Assembly: GCA_037178625.1 (NCBI GenBank)
Contig: CM074129.1
Span: forward strand, 1,922,001-1,986,000
Source of the DNA: Skeletonema tropicum
Lineage: Eukaryota; Bacillariophyta; Thalassiosirophyceae; Thalassiosirales; Thalassiosiraceae
DNA length: 64,000 bases
Direction: 5' to 3'
Shown one piece after another: positions 54,391 through 63,572 of the stretch; position 1 is the first letter of the stretch; every line of letters begins with the position of its first letter. A model generated the notes under the pieces. The model worked only from the letters and a program-made list of their open reading frames with translations. It had not been told where the DNA came from and did not search any database. Position numbers and translations under genes: made by a program.

Positions 54391-54566
54391 CGTAAATCAG
54401 AGCGTGCGTGGTCGCCACCTCGCGTTGGGAGAGATGAAGAGAAAAGACAATCTTATTGGGACTCATTGCTATCTGACACCCGCGGAAGAGTTCTCATCGT
54501 CATCGCGAAAGATACAAAAGTTTTATTGCAGCAGTTCGGGTTCTTGATGAAAACCCGAAGCCCCTC

Positions 54567-54660
54567 AATACTATCGAGAACTCTACCTCTTATAAATCGA
54601 TGCAATTGCCAACTCAGAGTCGAAGAGGCTTGTAACGAAGCTGCAGGCGATTCTTTTTCT
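54567..54660. repeat. Left inverted terminal repeat of the DIRS element
   Basis: 94 bp, exactly the reverse complement of 63479-63572. Just outside lies a small hairpin (TTCGGGTT/AACCCGAA, about 54535-54560). Confidence 0.95.
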
Positions 54661-54864
54661 ACTTCATGTTATGCCTACATACACCACCCTGCACGCAAAC
54701 TGTCCGATCACAGGTATTGTCCGACTAGAATCGGCGTAACACCATCGGACAACACTGGTGCTGCGACTGTACTTATGCTATTAAGTATGTAGCTATGCGG
54801 GGTTCCAGACGCTCACCCGCCCCGTACGTAGAACTCTGGTACAAAATCCACGTCAAAAAAAATC

Positions 54865-55347
54865 GACGAAACGGGACGGGCCCTCTTCCCGCCAATTTTT
54901 TATTAGTGAAATGCTCTAACTTTGGGCCATGATGGCCAAAATTAAGTTTTGGGGGGTTGTTTCATATGCTTTTCCAGTAGCACCATCCTTTTGTCAACCG
55001 TAATGGGGGTTCTATACATATACTGGTTGGCCGATAATTCTAAATCCCCGCGAGAAATGCATGTGAGAGTACACTAGGTTTTTGCTAGACATATTTGGCC
55101 GGCCATCAGCCATCACAACTAGCATGAAGCTAGAGGGTACCTTCGAATGCATATCTCGACGAAAATATACGCTTTCATCACCCCAGCAGGCTATATACTC
55201 ACATAATAGTCACCTAAAGGATAGTATCTCGGGACTAGCATACTTATAAACCACTTCCCTGAAACTTAATTTTGGCCGCTCAGACCCAAAGCTAGAGCGT
55301 TTCACTAATAAAAAAATTGGCGGGAGGGGGGTCCGTCCCGTTTCATC
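54865..55347. repeat. MITE-like inverted-repeat element inside the DIRS element
   Basis: About 86-bp inverted arms (54865-~54950 and ~55262-55347) with outer end GAYGAAACGGGACGG and a spacer of ~310 bp. It sits between the left DIRS terminus and the recombinase gene. The arms differ at several positions. Confidence 0.75.
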
Positions 55348-55985
55348 AAGGTTTTTAATTCCTACAGGTACACCTCAATTCCTACGGTGAGCGGATTCTA
55401 CGTGAATTTTGACAGAGCATCTGTACTGTTACGTAGATAGCTCACAAATCATATATAGGCTCACTTCTCAACTTATCTTTATCTTCTCTATCTCCATCAC
55501 CTATCATTAATTCCTCACCACAAGAGAGAATGAAAAGCCTACAGTCGAGTAGCACGAAAAGTACCCCCCTAACTTTGCTTGTACCCCCCCTCCAAATCTC
55601 AGCCTAGGGGAGATCAGTTAGAGAAAAGTAATCTTCTTAGAATTCATTACTATCTTACGTATGCAATCGTATGTAGGCAAAAAATTGTGTGTCAGGGTCG
55701 CACCCAAATACACCTCCAGTAGTCCGCATGGCTGGTATTGCCAGCTCACAAGAACTCATTGCGATCAAGCTTCGTCATAGTTCGTTCATAACCAGGGGGA
55801 CGTATTGCTCATCCTGGTCTGAATTAGACAGGGAGACGTCTCTATAACAAACAAGCCCAACAATGTCGCAGGGTACCGTGACGTAGGGTAGTCACCTCCA
55901 CCTCTTCTTGCTTGCACAAAATACCGAAATTGTCCTGATGATAACTTGTCCATCCCCCAACTCCAAGGACTTGAAACTATCACCT
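55348..55985. other. 3' non-coding part of the DIRS element
   Basis: Downstream (in element orientation) of the recombinase stop. No ORF of note. It includes a repeated AATTCCTAC block and is otherwise unremarkable. Confidence 0.4.
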
Positions 55986-57458
55986 TCAAAAAGCTTTTGA
56001 TGGTTGTATCAACACAGATTTCATATTCCTAACTTCCGAATAGAGTTGCATCATAGACCTTGCAACCCTCTGCTTCCCTTTGGTTCTCTCAGTCCTCCAT
56101 CTGCACTGCGCTTCAATCACTGATTGCGGAATCTTTCGAACTTGGCATTCAGTGACAAAGAACCTCCTTCCGGATCGCTGCACTCCATACGCCTCCCACA
56201 CATCCACATCCTTCTCAATCAAGGTAGAGTTTTGCTGTATCTTCTCGAGTTTCTCAAATATATTGGTTCTGTAATCACTAGCTAGAGCTCTGGACCCATC
56301 CTCTCGTTGAAAAGCCCAACCCTCAGTAATACCCTTTCTATGCAAAGCCACAACAAACCTCTGAGTCCATTCAAAGAACCGAATCCCAGATCTCGATGTA
56401 GTTCCAGCAATTGGGATAATATGGATCCCCACCTTTCCATCCTCCAACTTGAACCTTCCGACCAAAGGCCAACACACAGCCTCATAATCTTCCGATTCCT
56501 CACATTGCATCACATCCCGCCTTAGCGCAGTTAGCTCAGTCCATACCACCTCATATCCTCTCATCCCTCCCAGACAGGAGACTAACAAGAACATACACGC
56601 CGCCAAGTGCAGAATGGGCATCCTAAATTTCAGTTCTTCCCATTCCATCTCGTACATCCTGAGAAGCTCCAACAATTCCGCCAAGCTGTATGCTCTATCT
56701 TGTCTAACTTCATCCCCCATCCGGGCGGCTATCCCCAGACTGAAATACTGGTACCACCTCCCTTCCGCGGGGTTGAGCGTGGTAATGTATCTACCACTTT
56801 TAGCCGCAGAAGATAGTACCAAGTCCTGGCCATTGTCCGCAGACGCTTCCCACAGCACTGTCATCGTAGAACGCGTTTGTCTGGCTGTCCCAAATTTCAC
56901 GGTTGTTCCCTTCTTCCTCCCAGGTTCCTTGGACCTCATGAGAACCATGATGGCAGTTAACATCCCCATGTCCTTTCCCAATTCCCATGGTCCCAAATCA
57001 GGTAGAGCGACCAATCCCAACGCGCGTGAGTACTTCAACAAAAACCCCACCTCAGTCACATGCTTGGCGATGGTTCTAGAAGACCGCGACCAGAAGGCAT
57101 CCAAATAAGCTCGGATGCATAGGGATTCAAAAGCAGCATCACTTGCATCTCCAGGAACCAAACTCTTCCCCCTGATATTTTGACTCTGACAGCAGGGGCA
57201 TTGGAACGGAGTGATTAAATGATCCCCAGCTCGGGCATACTTAAACCTCACCTCGTCTTCTACTTCAGCAAGCGTAGCCCCGTTAAAATCTTGCGGTAAT
57301 CTCACCTCAAAATCATCCAAGGGATGTGCTTTGAAACACCTAGCACACCAAGCATTACGACACGCTGGGAAGGGCCCTCGGGGATGCCCATAGTTTGCGC
57401 AGATAATTCCCGACTTGTACGTGACTCGTCTTTGACAGTTCTGACAAGCTACGGCCAA
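55986..57458 (-). CDS. DIRS tyrosine recombinase
   Basis: About 490 residues. The N-terminus carries Cys-rich zinc-ligand motifs (CQNC, CRNAWCARCF, CPCC). The catalytic fold shows the first Arg in LGGMRGYEVVW, a second Arg-rich box YGVQRSGRRFFVTE corresponding to HxxR, and the nucleophile Tyr in MMQLYSEV. It catalyses integration of the circular cDNA. The frame is +1 relative to RT and overlaps the end of the RT ORF by at least 104 bp (open up to about 57510). No AUG occurs in the first ~150 codons, so expression by +1 frameshifting or splicing is likely. Confidence 0.85.
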   Translation of the reverse strand: MAVACQNCQRRVTYKSGIICANYGHPRGPFPACRNAWCARCFKAHPLDDFEVRLPQDFNGATLAEVEDEVRFKYARAGDHLITPFQCPCCQSQNIRGKSLVPGDASDAAFESLCIRAYLDAFWSRSSRTIAKHVTEVGFLLKYSRALGLVALPDLGPWELGKDMGMLTAIMVLMRSKEPGRKKGTTVKFGTARQTRSTMTVLWEASADNGQDLVLSSAAKSGRYITTLNPAEGRWYQYFSLGIAARMGDEVRQDRAYSLAELLELLRMYEMEWEELKFRMPILHLAACMFLLVSCLGGMRGYEVVWTELTALRRDVMQCEESEDYEAVCWPLVGRFKLEDGKVGIHIIPIAGTTSRSGIRFFEWTQRFVVALHRKGITEGWAFQREDGSRALASDYRTNIFEKLEKIQQNSTLIEKDVDVWEAYGVQRSGRRFFVTECQVRKIPQSVIEAQCRWRTERTKGKQRVARSMMQLYSEVRNMKSVLIQPSKAF

Positions 57459-60400
57459 TCTCCACCACTTTGTCTCGGTCTTGTCGAAGCAACCAAGGGT
57501 ATTGATCTCTGCTCAAAGGGAAACATAATCCAATAACAAGAGGTTCAAAACAAGCGTGAGTCCAAACATCTCCATGGTTAAAGAAAAACCAAATATCCAT
57601 TTCTTTCTCAAACCTCCCCCTCCATTCCTCCTGGTACAACAATCGAGGACAGATGAACACGTGAGCTACTCGTTCCATCCGTTTTAGCCTCGATTTCGAA
57701 ATCTGTTTCAATACTTCTAATCCAGCCGCTGGTGGCGGAGCCCAGATATGGACACCTGGCAGATGTCCCTCCCGGTACCAGGCCTCTGCCCTCAGCGGAG
57801 GTGAGTATTGTGACCCCAACCATCCTTTACACCAAGTCTCCAACTCCTGTCCAGGCCACTCGAACGCAGGCTTATCCAAAGGTAAATAATCCCTCAGGTC
57901 ATGCCCCAACGATACCCCTGCGTCCCTATCGCCTCTAGACCAACCATCAATTCCAGTGGCAATCATTCGGTCTCCAGAAATGTGGCATGTGCGTAGATAA
58001 ACCTCATGCTCGTGGCAAGCTACTTTCAACTCCAGTACTAGCTCAAATAAATGCTTTGCTGATGACATCCCTTTTATGAACACCAACGACCAAACTGCGT
58101 TATCCGAGAAAGCCCAGATTTCACACCCGTCATGGATCCCAGCCTCAATCTCAGCCAATAAATGATTTACTTGGCACTGGGCCTCCCTCAGATTCGATCC
58201 GCCTCCAGCAAACTCTTCGTCCCAAAGACCCTCTCGTCCAGCCAACAATTTTCCCGGACTTAAGATAGCAGATCCTAATCCTTCCGCCGAGGCGTCTCCT
58301 ATGAAGTACCGAATCTTGTTCCTATGACTGGGTCGAATAGGCAGTGTCAACGGTACTTCTGACTGAAATAATTTCATCAGCGCCCGAGTATGAATAAGCA
58401 GTTCTGGTGTGATCTTCGTCAACACAGGGTAATCAGCTTGAGCCTCAGCAGTACCGGATTCATCATCTTCCAATTTTGCAGCTTGATCCATTGCAGTCTG
58501 AAGTCTCCACCCATCCACATCTCTATCCGATCTGAATGCCTCCAACGCATTAAAGAACCCTTTGAGATAACATCTCGCATCTCGATACACTTCCGTAATG
58601 TGTACCCCCAACCCAGCCAGCCGGCGAAGCTCTGTTGTTTCTTTGAATTCTACCACTTCCGCTTTTGCTAGGATCCACTTCAACCCATCCCTGAATCTAG
58701 TCCACTTCTTACCAGTAGTCGATTTCAAAGGGAAAGGTGTAGCTGTATTATAAATAAAACCTCTCCAAGCTCCAGCGTTAAGAACAGGCGGTCTAAACTT
58801 CCTCTCGTCTGCCTGATTTCCGTAGTAGTTCATCCGACGCTTCAACCGTCTACCAGCCTCATGTGATCTCAAGGGTTGTTCTGGAGAATCCCGCGCCGCC
58901 ACACGGATGTCATCCACATACGTGTGTTGCATCGTCGCCAATTCTCCATCCTCTCTAATCCGCATCACTCGGGGCAAAGAAGGGTCATACAATTCTGACG
59001 TTGGGAGGTTCAATCGTACTTCTTTCCATTGAAAAGGATTTTCTCTATCCATCCTGTCCCCTTCGCATAATTCTAGAATCCTAGACTGTCCCTGATAAGC
59101 ATTGAAAGGACAGCATCTCCCTCCAAACGGGAGCCGTGCGAATCGCAAGAACCTTTCCTCTTCTCTTCCCCCTCCCGGTCTCGTGGTGATCAATCTTGCC
59201 CCTAAATAAATCCTATCATTTGGATGCGTGGGATAATTATAAAACATCTGTCCCACATCAATGTCAATTTGCTTCGACTTGGTGTAAACACCTTCATCTT
59301 GACTGTAGTCAACTTCACAGTCAACATCCTCTAAGTAGCTAGATAACGGCCGATCTAACCACTTCACAAGCATATTTTCTCCATCATCTCCTCCAGGCAG
59401 CATAAATCCCGGAGCCCATAATACTTCATTGTGCCCATTTGCCTTGCAGTCCCATATCACGCGGATATCCGTAACAACGTCCCCTTCAGTAGTTTTTACT
59501 ATCGAAAACCTCGGGATGACTAACTTCACCGGTCCCTCCTCGAGGTACCGCCGAAACCATAGCTGGAAGATTTTCTTCCTAGTCGCTATTTCTGCCTCCC
59601 TTGATTCCGAGGGTACGTTGGGGAAAAGTCCAGACGGTGGTTTTCCCGTCTTAAAGAACTCCACCCCATCCCGTGCATCAACCCTCCACTGCTCATCTTC
59701 AAACCTCCAGAAGAAAAGTCTGCTCCCCCGATGCCATTCCCAATAGCTAGCCGCTTTGACCCGCCTAACTATATCTTCCACTGCCTCCACGTCTCTCTCA
59801 TCGTGCGGGTGAGTTCTCAACCAGGTTCTGGCTTCCCTTTCGATGTTGGAAGCCCACCACTTCACCGCCACATGACGCAATACGTGCCTCGCTCGCTCTT
59901 CTTCTGGACTCTCATTAGGTAATGCCCAAAGACTGTAATCCACTGGTGCGTCGTCGGATAACTTCGCCTCCACTCGAACCTCAATCACCTTTTCAAGAGA
60001 TCCCACCTTAATATCTTTGGTGAGTCCCCTTGAATTCTTGACTCCATCGTTCTCCTGTGGCTCCCTTATCACCATCCTCCTCAACACCTTTTCAAACGCC
60101 GGGTGCCCCATGGTCCGCAGTATCTTACCTGGCGGTGATTGCAGCCTCGTCTCAAATAATACTCTAGCCGCATCAACCCCAAGTCCCTTGCTTTCCAGCT
60201 TTGATTCATAATCCCATATAGTAGAAAGCTCTGCTGCTGAAACCATCCGCAACACTCGACCCTCCCTACCTCTCCTGACTGACTTAGCTCTGACCCAGAA
60301 AGATCGATCCCCTCTCTTGAACGCTGAGATGTCCGGTCCAAGTCCATTGGCATCGTAGCATGCTTTGATTTCTCCACTATCACGATCGATAATGTCTCCT

Positions 60401-61119
60401 TCTTTATTCGACCTAGGTGGTCGTCTTAATCCACCCAAGGTGTCATCCAAAGAAGTCTGCAAAGTTCTGCTCAATGCTGTAAGGGCATACTCGTCCTCAT
60501 CATCGCTAACCTCAGCCAGCCTACTTCCATACCAAATCCTCCAGGCACCAGTGGTTACACCCCCCACTTGTTCGTGGGTCAGCTTTATACATATCTTCTT
60601 GGTATTCCCTTCCTGCCGCAAAGCCCGATTCGCTTTGAGCCCACCCCAATCTCCCGGCATGGCAGCTATGGTTATCGAAGGCTTCCACAAATTGATCAAC
60701 TCCTGAACGACCTCTGCATCTGTTTTATCCCTCACTGTCGCCAAGACTACTCCAGGGTATTTTCCATGAGGTGGCAAACTTTTAGCCTCCTCCACACTAA
60801 CAAGGTTCATGTGTTGATAAAATGTGATTAGTCCATTACCCCCCAGTCCCACGACACAATCTACAGAAGCCCCCCAAGCACCAGCCATCTCTCCCCAAGC
60901 CGCCGAATGGACACCAATTACTCTCACTCTCACTGATCTTCTACCTCTTCTGGTCAGAGACACTGCTAAATTGTTCGTGCATTTTTCCCCAGTCTTTGTC
61001 TCATCACCAGGCCCCAAAAACTTCGCCCGCCGAGGCGGTTGCCACGACGGATTAACAACCCCACTGATCTGAGACAAGGCAAGAAGAGGTCTCTCCCTGC
61101 TGCCTCTTACCTTGTCTTG
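57355..61119 (-). CDS. DIRS reverse transcriptase / RNase H
   Basis: About 1,250 codons, open directly from the codon after the gag UGA and in the gag frame; the first AUG lies about 75 codons in. Residue numbers here count from base 61077. RT shows RVIWDCKANGHNE and the catalytic YVDD near residue 720. RNase H-like blocks are RYFIGDASAEGLGSAI (~927), FSDNAVWSL (~990) and GIDGWSRGD (~1042). The C-terminal block with WAPPPAAGLEVLKQ and FEPLVIGLCFPL is typical of DIRS-type polyproteins in fungi and algae. The N-terminal ~450 residues are not recognised; I see no clear methyltransferase motif of the kind carried by DIRS-1. Confidence 0.85.
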   Translation of the reverse strand, partial: QDKVRGSRERPLLALSQISGVVNPSWQPPRRAKFLGPGDETKTGEKCTNNLAVSLTRRGRRSVRVRVIGVHSAAWGEMAGAWGASVDCVVGLGGNGLITFYQHMNLVSVEEAKSLPPHGKYPGVVLATVRDKTDAEVVQELINLWKPSITIAAMPGDWGGLKANRALRQEGNTKKICIKLTHEQVGGVTTGAWRIWYGSRLAEVSDDEDEYALTALSRTLQTSLDDTLGGLRRPPRSNKEGDIIDRDSGEIKACYDANGLGPDISAFKRGDRSFWVRAKSVRRGREGRVLRMVSAAELSTIWDYESKLESKGLGVDAARVLFETRLQSPPGKILRTMGHPAFEKVLRRMVIREPQENDGVKNSRGLTKDIKVGSLEKVIEVRVEAKLSDDAPVDYSLWALPNESPEEERARHVLRHVAVKWWASNIEREARTWLRTHPHDERDVEAVEDIVRRVKAASYWEWHRGSRLFFWRFEDEQWRVDARDGVEFFKTGKPPSGLFPNVPSESREAEIATRKKIFQLWFRRYLEEGPVKLVIPRFSIVKTTEGDVVTDIRVIWDCKANGHNEVLWAPGFMLPGGDDGENMLVKWLDRPLSSYLEDVDCEVDYSQDEGVYTKSKQIDIDVGQMFYNYPTHPNDRIYLGARLITTRPGGGREEERFLRFARLPFGGRCCPFNAYQGQSRILELCEGDRMDRENPFQWKEVRLNLPTSELYDPSLPRVMRIREDGELATMQHTYVDDIRVAARDSPEQPLRSHEAGRRLKRRMNYYGNQADERKFRPPVLNAGAWRGFIYNTATPFPLKSTTGKKWTRFRDGLKWILAKAEVVEFKETTELRRLAGLGVHITEVYRDARCYLKGFFNALEAFRSDRDVDGWRLQTAMDQAAKLEDDESGTAEAQADYPVLTKITPELLIHTRALMKLFQSEVPLTLPIRPSHRNKIRYFIGDASAEGLGSAILSPGKLLAGREGLWDEEFAGGGSNLREAQCQVNHLLAEIEAGIHDGCEIWAFSDNAVWSLVFIKGMSSAKHLFELVLELKVACHEHEVYLRTCHISGDRMIATGIDGWSRGDRDAGVSLGHDLRDYLPLDKPAFEWPGQELETWCKGWLGSQYSPPLRAEAWYREGHLPGVHIWAPPPAAGLEVLKQISKSRLKRMERVAHVFICPRLLYQEEWRGRFEKEMDIWFFFNHGDVWTHACFEPLVIGLCFPLSRDQYPWLLRQDRDKVVEIGRSLSELSKTSHVQVGNYLRKLWASPRALPSVS

Positions 61120-61122
61120 TCA
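61120..61122 (-). other. In-frame UGA between DIRS gag and RT
   Basis: TGA at 61122-61120 is the only stop between the gag-like ORF and RT/RNase H. The 14 codons between this stop and base 61078 are all sense. The following base is C (UGA-C), the most readthrough-prone context in many eukaryotes. Confidence 0.8.
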
Positions 61123-63324
61123 GTTAATTTTCCCTTCAATCGCTTCTACCCTCTTGGTCAACCTCATCATCTTATCCCCCGCTCCCTTAACTTCCTTCTT
61201 AAGTTGCTCGATATCCTTTTCCAATCTAGCCACCGTGTCCCCCTCATGCTCTAATGCTGACAGTGCAAGGATGGAAGACACTCTAGGATGGTTGATCCAC
61301 TGATGAGCGTGGTATTCACTCCCAATCCTATGCGCACTGAGTACTGCCCACATCATCGCCCCTGTAGTTCCCTCGGCAGCGAGGCCTCGCACCTCGTGAA
61401 TCGCATCAAAGACTCCCTTGACATAAAGTTTTACCCTGCGCCAACTCTCCTTTGACGACATGCCTCCCTGCTTAAGAGTCTTGTAGAGGGGCTCCATGGA
61501 ACCAATGAGTCCTACCGTATGGTTGTAGGATTCATTCACTAGCGCGGTAAGCACAGCATTAATCTCAGAGACATGACCACCCTTCCGCAATGGATACTCG
61601 TTCTGAATCAGAGTCAACACCTTATTCTTGACCTTATCCACTCCAGCCAACACCCTTTCCTTCTCACAACCCAAATGTCCTCCAGCCCAGTTATCAGGCT
61701 CTTGAACTTTAGGAGCGAATACCACCCCACCGTCCCTCAAGTCAGTTCCCTTGGAACTTCCCCGAAGTAAGGTAGGGGGGTATGGAATTTCAAATCCAGT
61801 CGCTACAGTACCTTCTGACACATTGGTGAATCCACCCTTGATTGCATCAGCCCTTGCCTCAATCCCTTCAACGGTCGTGACAAACGCAGGTTCAGATAGC
61901 AACAACATATTCTTCATATCCATGGTCATCCGAATAAGATTTCTTCCATTCCCAAAGAAGAGCTCCACCTCAGACTGGTTCTTGAACACCTGTCCCCCAA
62001 TGTCAATCGCTTCAGTGGTCCTAGTTTCCAGCAGATCGATTCGGTCAGTCAACAGACTGACTAATCCCCCGTTAGACAAAACGGCATCAACCACAGTCTC
62101 AAAAGTCTGGTCAAACTTCCGTTTGGTCCGATACTCACTTGGCATCTCTCGCCACCGCATGAGATCCTCCTTCCGGATCATACTCTCCAGAATCTTGCGG
62201 ACCATCGCGACGTCGATGCCACTCACTCTGCTCGACCCACTTCCACTAACCCCCGTAAACAAAGCCTTCAACGCTTTAATCTTTTCGTCCATTTCCCTCA
62301 CCGCCTTCCTGCACGCGGTATAGGTGTTCTCTTCATTTACTTCCACCTTCTGAATCTTCCTGTCATACCGCCCTTGATTAGCAGTGAGCTCATGCACCTT
62401 CTCCTTCAGTTCCTCCACTTCCGTCTTGAAGGCCTCAACGTCCTCCTCCAGCTGTTGTACCCTATCCTTCCCCCAAGTCTTCTTCCTCCCTTCCTCCTCA
62501 TCCTCCTCCTTATCTTCATTCCATAGCCCATATCCACCCCCGGGTTCCCTCTCCCCCACATATTTCACCCCCTCGAAATCATCATCATCCGAGAGCATTC
62601 CTCCTCTGTCTCCCTCTTCATCGTAGTGATCCCCACCATAGAAGTCCGAAGGGAGCCCAAATCCTCTTTCATCTTCCTCCTCCTTCTCCTCCTCATCCCT
62701 CTCCTCCACCTCACCCCGACGACGTCCTTCAGACTCGCCTTGCTCCTCCTCTTCCGCCATCCTTTCACAATACCGTGATCCCCCCCTTAATATGAGCACC
62801 CACACTCTAGGGTATGCTTCCAGTTCCAAGAGCAACTCTACCATCGCATCCCGGTCAGCTTGCGGTAAAGCAAGACTATTAAACAACGGATAAGAGAATG
62901 CAGTATGCTGGAATGCCGCTGTGTCCATCATACGGATCATTAAATCACCAACCCGCACTCCTTCGCGGTGTCCCATGCCCACAGCATGAGTGATAAGGGC
63001 ACAATCGGACTTCAAGCAAACTCTCACCGCACCCGTTGTACTTTGCAACCGGGCACCACACGTGGTCCCAGTCACAAGCGCCAGTTTCGCTCGGATTGAG
63101 CTATTGTAGCTCGATACCATCGTTCTCGTAGTACCAGGAGGCACGAAGTGATCCCTCACCAACGTACCTTCTTCAGCCAGCGTCCCCACCTCGACTGTGG
63201 GGGCAAAGTCCGCCACATCACCTAACAGCCGGTCGCACTCCGTCCTATTGCCAACTCCTAAAGCATCCCAAAACTCAGCAACCATGGGGTTGAGAGCAGT
63301 GGCGTAGAGTTGGTCTTCCGACAT
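61120..63324 (-). CDS. DIRS gag-like protein
   Basis: 734 residues from ATG 63324 (MSEDQLYATAL). The N-terminal ~190 residues form a globular region. A very acidic stretch follows (Glu/Asp/Arg-rich, residues ~190-300), then a coiled coil (VQQLEEDVEAFKTEVEELKE). The C-terminal half is helical, with a second coiled coil at the end (VARLEKDIEQLKKEV). No zinc knuckle is visible. The role as structural protein is inferred from its position upstream of RT. Confidence 0.75.
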   Translation of the reverse strand: MSEDQLYATALNPMVAEFWDALGVGNRTECDRLLGDVADFAPTVEVGTLAEEGTLVRDHFVPPGTTRTMVSSYNSSIRAKLALVTGTTCGARLQSTTGAVRVCLKSDCALITHAVGMGHREGVRVGDLMIRMMDTAAFQHTAFSYPLFNSLALPQADRDAMVELLLELEAYPRVWVLILRGGSRYCERMAEEEEQGESEGRRRGEVEERDEEEKEEEDERGFGLPSDFYGGDHYDEEGDRGGMLSDDDDFEGVKYVGEREPGGGYGLWNEDKEEDEEEGRKKTWGKDRVQQLEEDVEAFKTEVEELKEKVHELTANQGRYDRKIQKVEVNEENTYTACRKAVREMDEKIKALKALFTGVSGSGSSRVSGIDVAMVRKILESMIRKEDLMRWREMPSEYRTKRKFDQTFETVVDAVLSNGGLVSLLTDRIDLLETRTTEAIDIGGQVFKNQSEVELFFGNGRNLIRMTMDMKNMLLLSEPAFVTTVEGIEARADAIKGGFTNVSEGTVATGFEIPYPPTLLRGSSKGTDLRDGGVVFAPKVQEPDNWAGGHLGCEKERVLAGVDKVKNKVLTLIQNEYPLRKGGHVSEINAVLTALVNESYNHTVGLIGSMEPLYKTLKQGGMSSKESWRRVKLYVKGVFDAIHEVRGLAAEGTTGAMMWAVLSAHRIGSEYHAHQWINHPRVSSILALSALEHEGDTVARLEKDIEQLKKEVKGAGDKMMRLTKRVEAIEGKIN

Positions 63325-63478
63325 GGTAGTCCTTAAGAGTATATAGATTGAATAAATTCTAGGTTGAAAGACCGATGGGGGTGTCAAGACCCTTCACAAA
63401 CCGAAAATGATGAAATTCCAGCCGCCAGCGGGGTCTCCTGTGGACAATAATCCAGCCCACCCCTTATTGCAAGCACAA

Positions 63479-63572
63479 AGAAAAAGAATCGCCTGCAGCT
63501 TCGTTACAAGCCTCTTCGACTCTGAGTTGGCAATTGCATCGATTTATAAGAGGTAGAGTTCTCGATAGTATT
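63479..63572. repeat. Right inverted terminal repeat of the DIRS element
   Basis: 94 bp, exactly the reverse complement of 54567-54660; followed outside by a T-run (63571-63582). Confidence 0.95.

Larger units (their letters stand above)
54567..63572 (-). mobile_element. DIRS-type tyrosine-recombinase retrotransposon
   Basis: 9.0 kb element bounded by identical 94-bp inverted repeats. On the minus strand it encodes, in order, a gag-like protein (63324-61120), RT/RNase H (61119-57355) and a tyrosine recombinase (57458-55986). This gene set and the inverted termini define DIRS elements, which integrate through a circular intermediate by recombination and make no target duplication. All three frames are open and the termini are identical, so the copy looks recent and perhaps active. 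The three domains overlap or abut in a way that needs two recoding events. Confidence 0.9.

Noticed and set aside
54434..55660. Imperfect 40-bp direct repeat (54434-54475 and 55621-55660) as split termini of the DIRS element
   Set aside because: Only about 80% match with a gap in A/T-rich DNA; the exact 94-bp inverted repeats explain the termini better.
33929..61122. UGA reassigned to an amino acid in this genome
   Set aside because: The AAA/TPR gene and the recombinase ORF end at UGA where homology ends, and host ORFs show no in-frame UGA in conserved regions; readthrough is the simpler reading.
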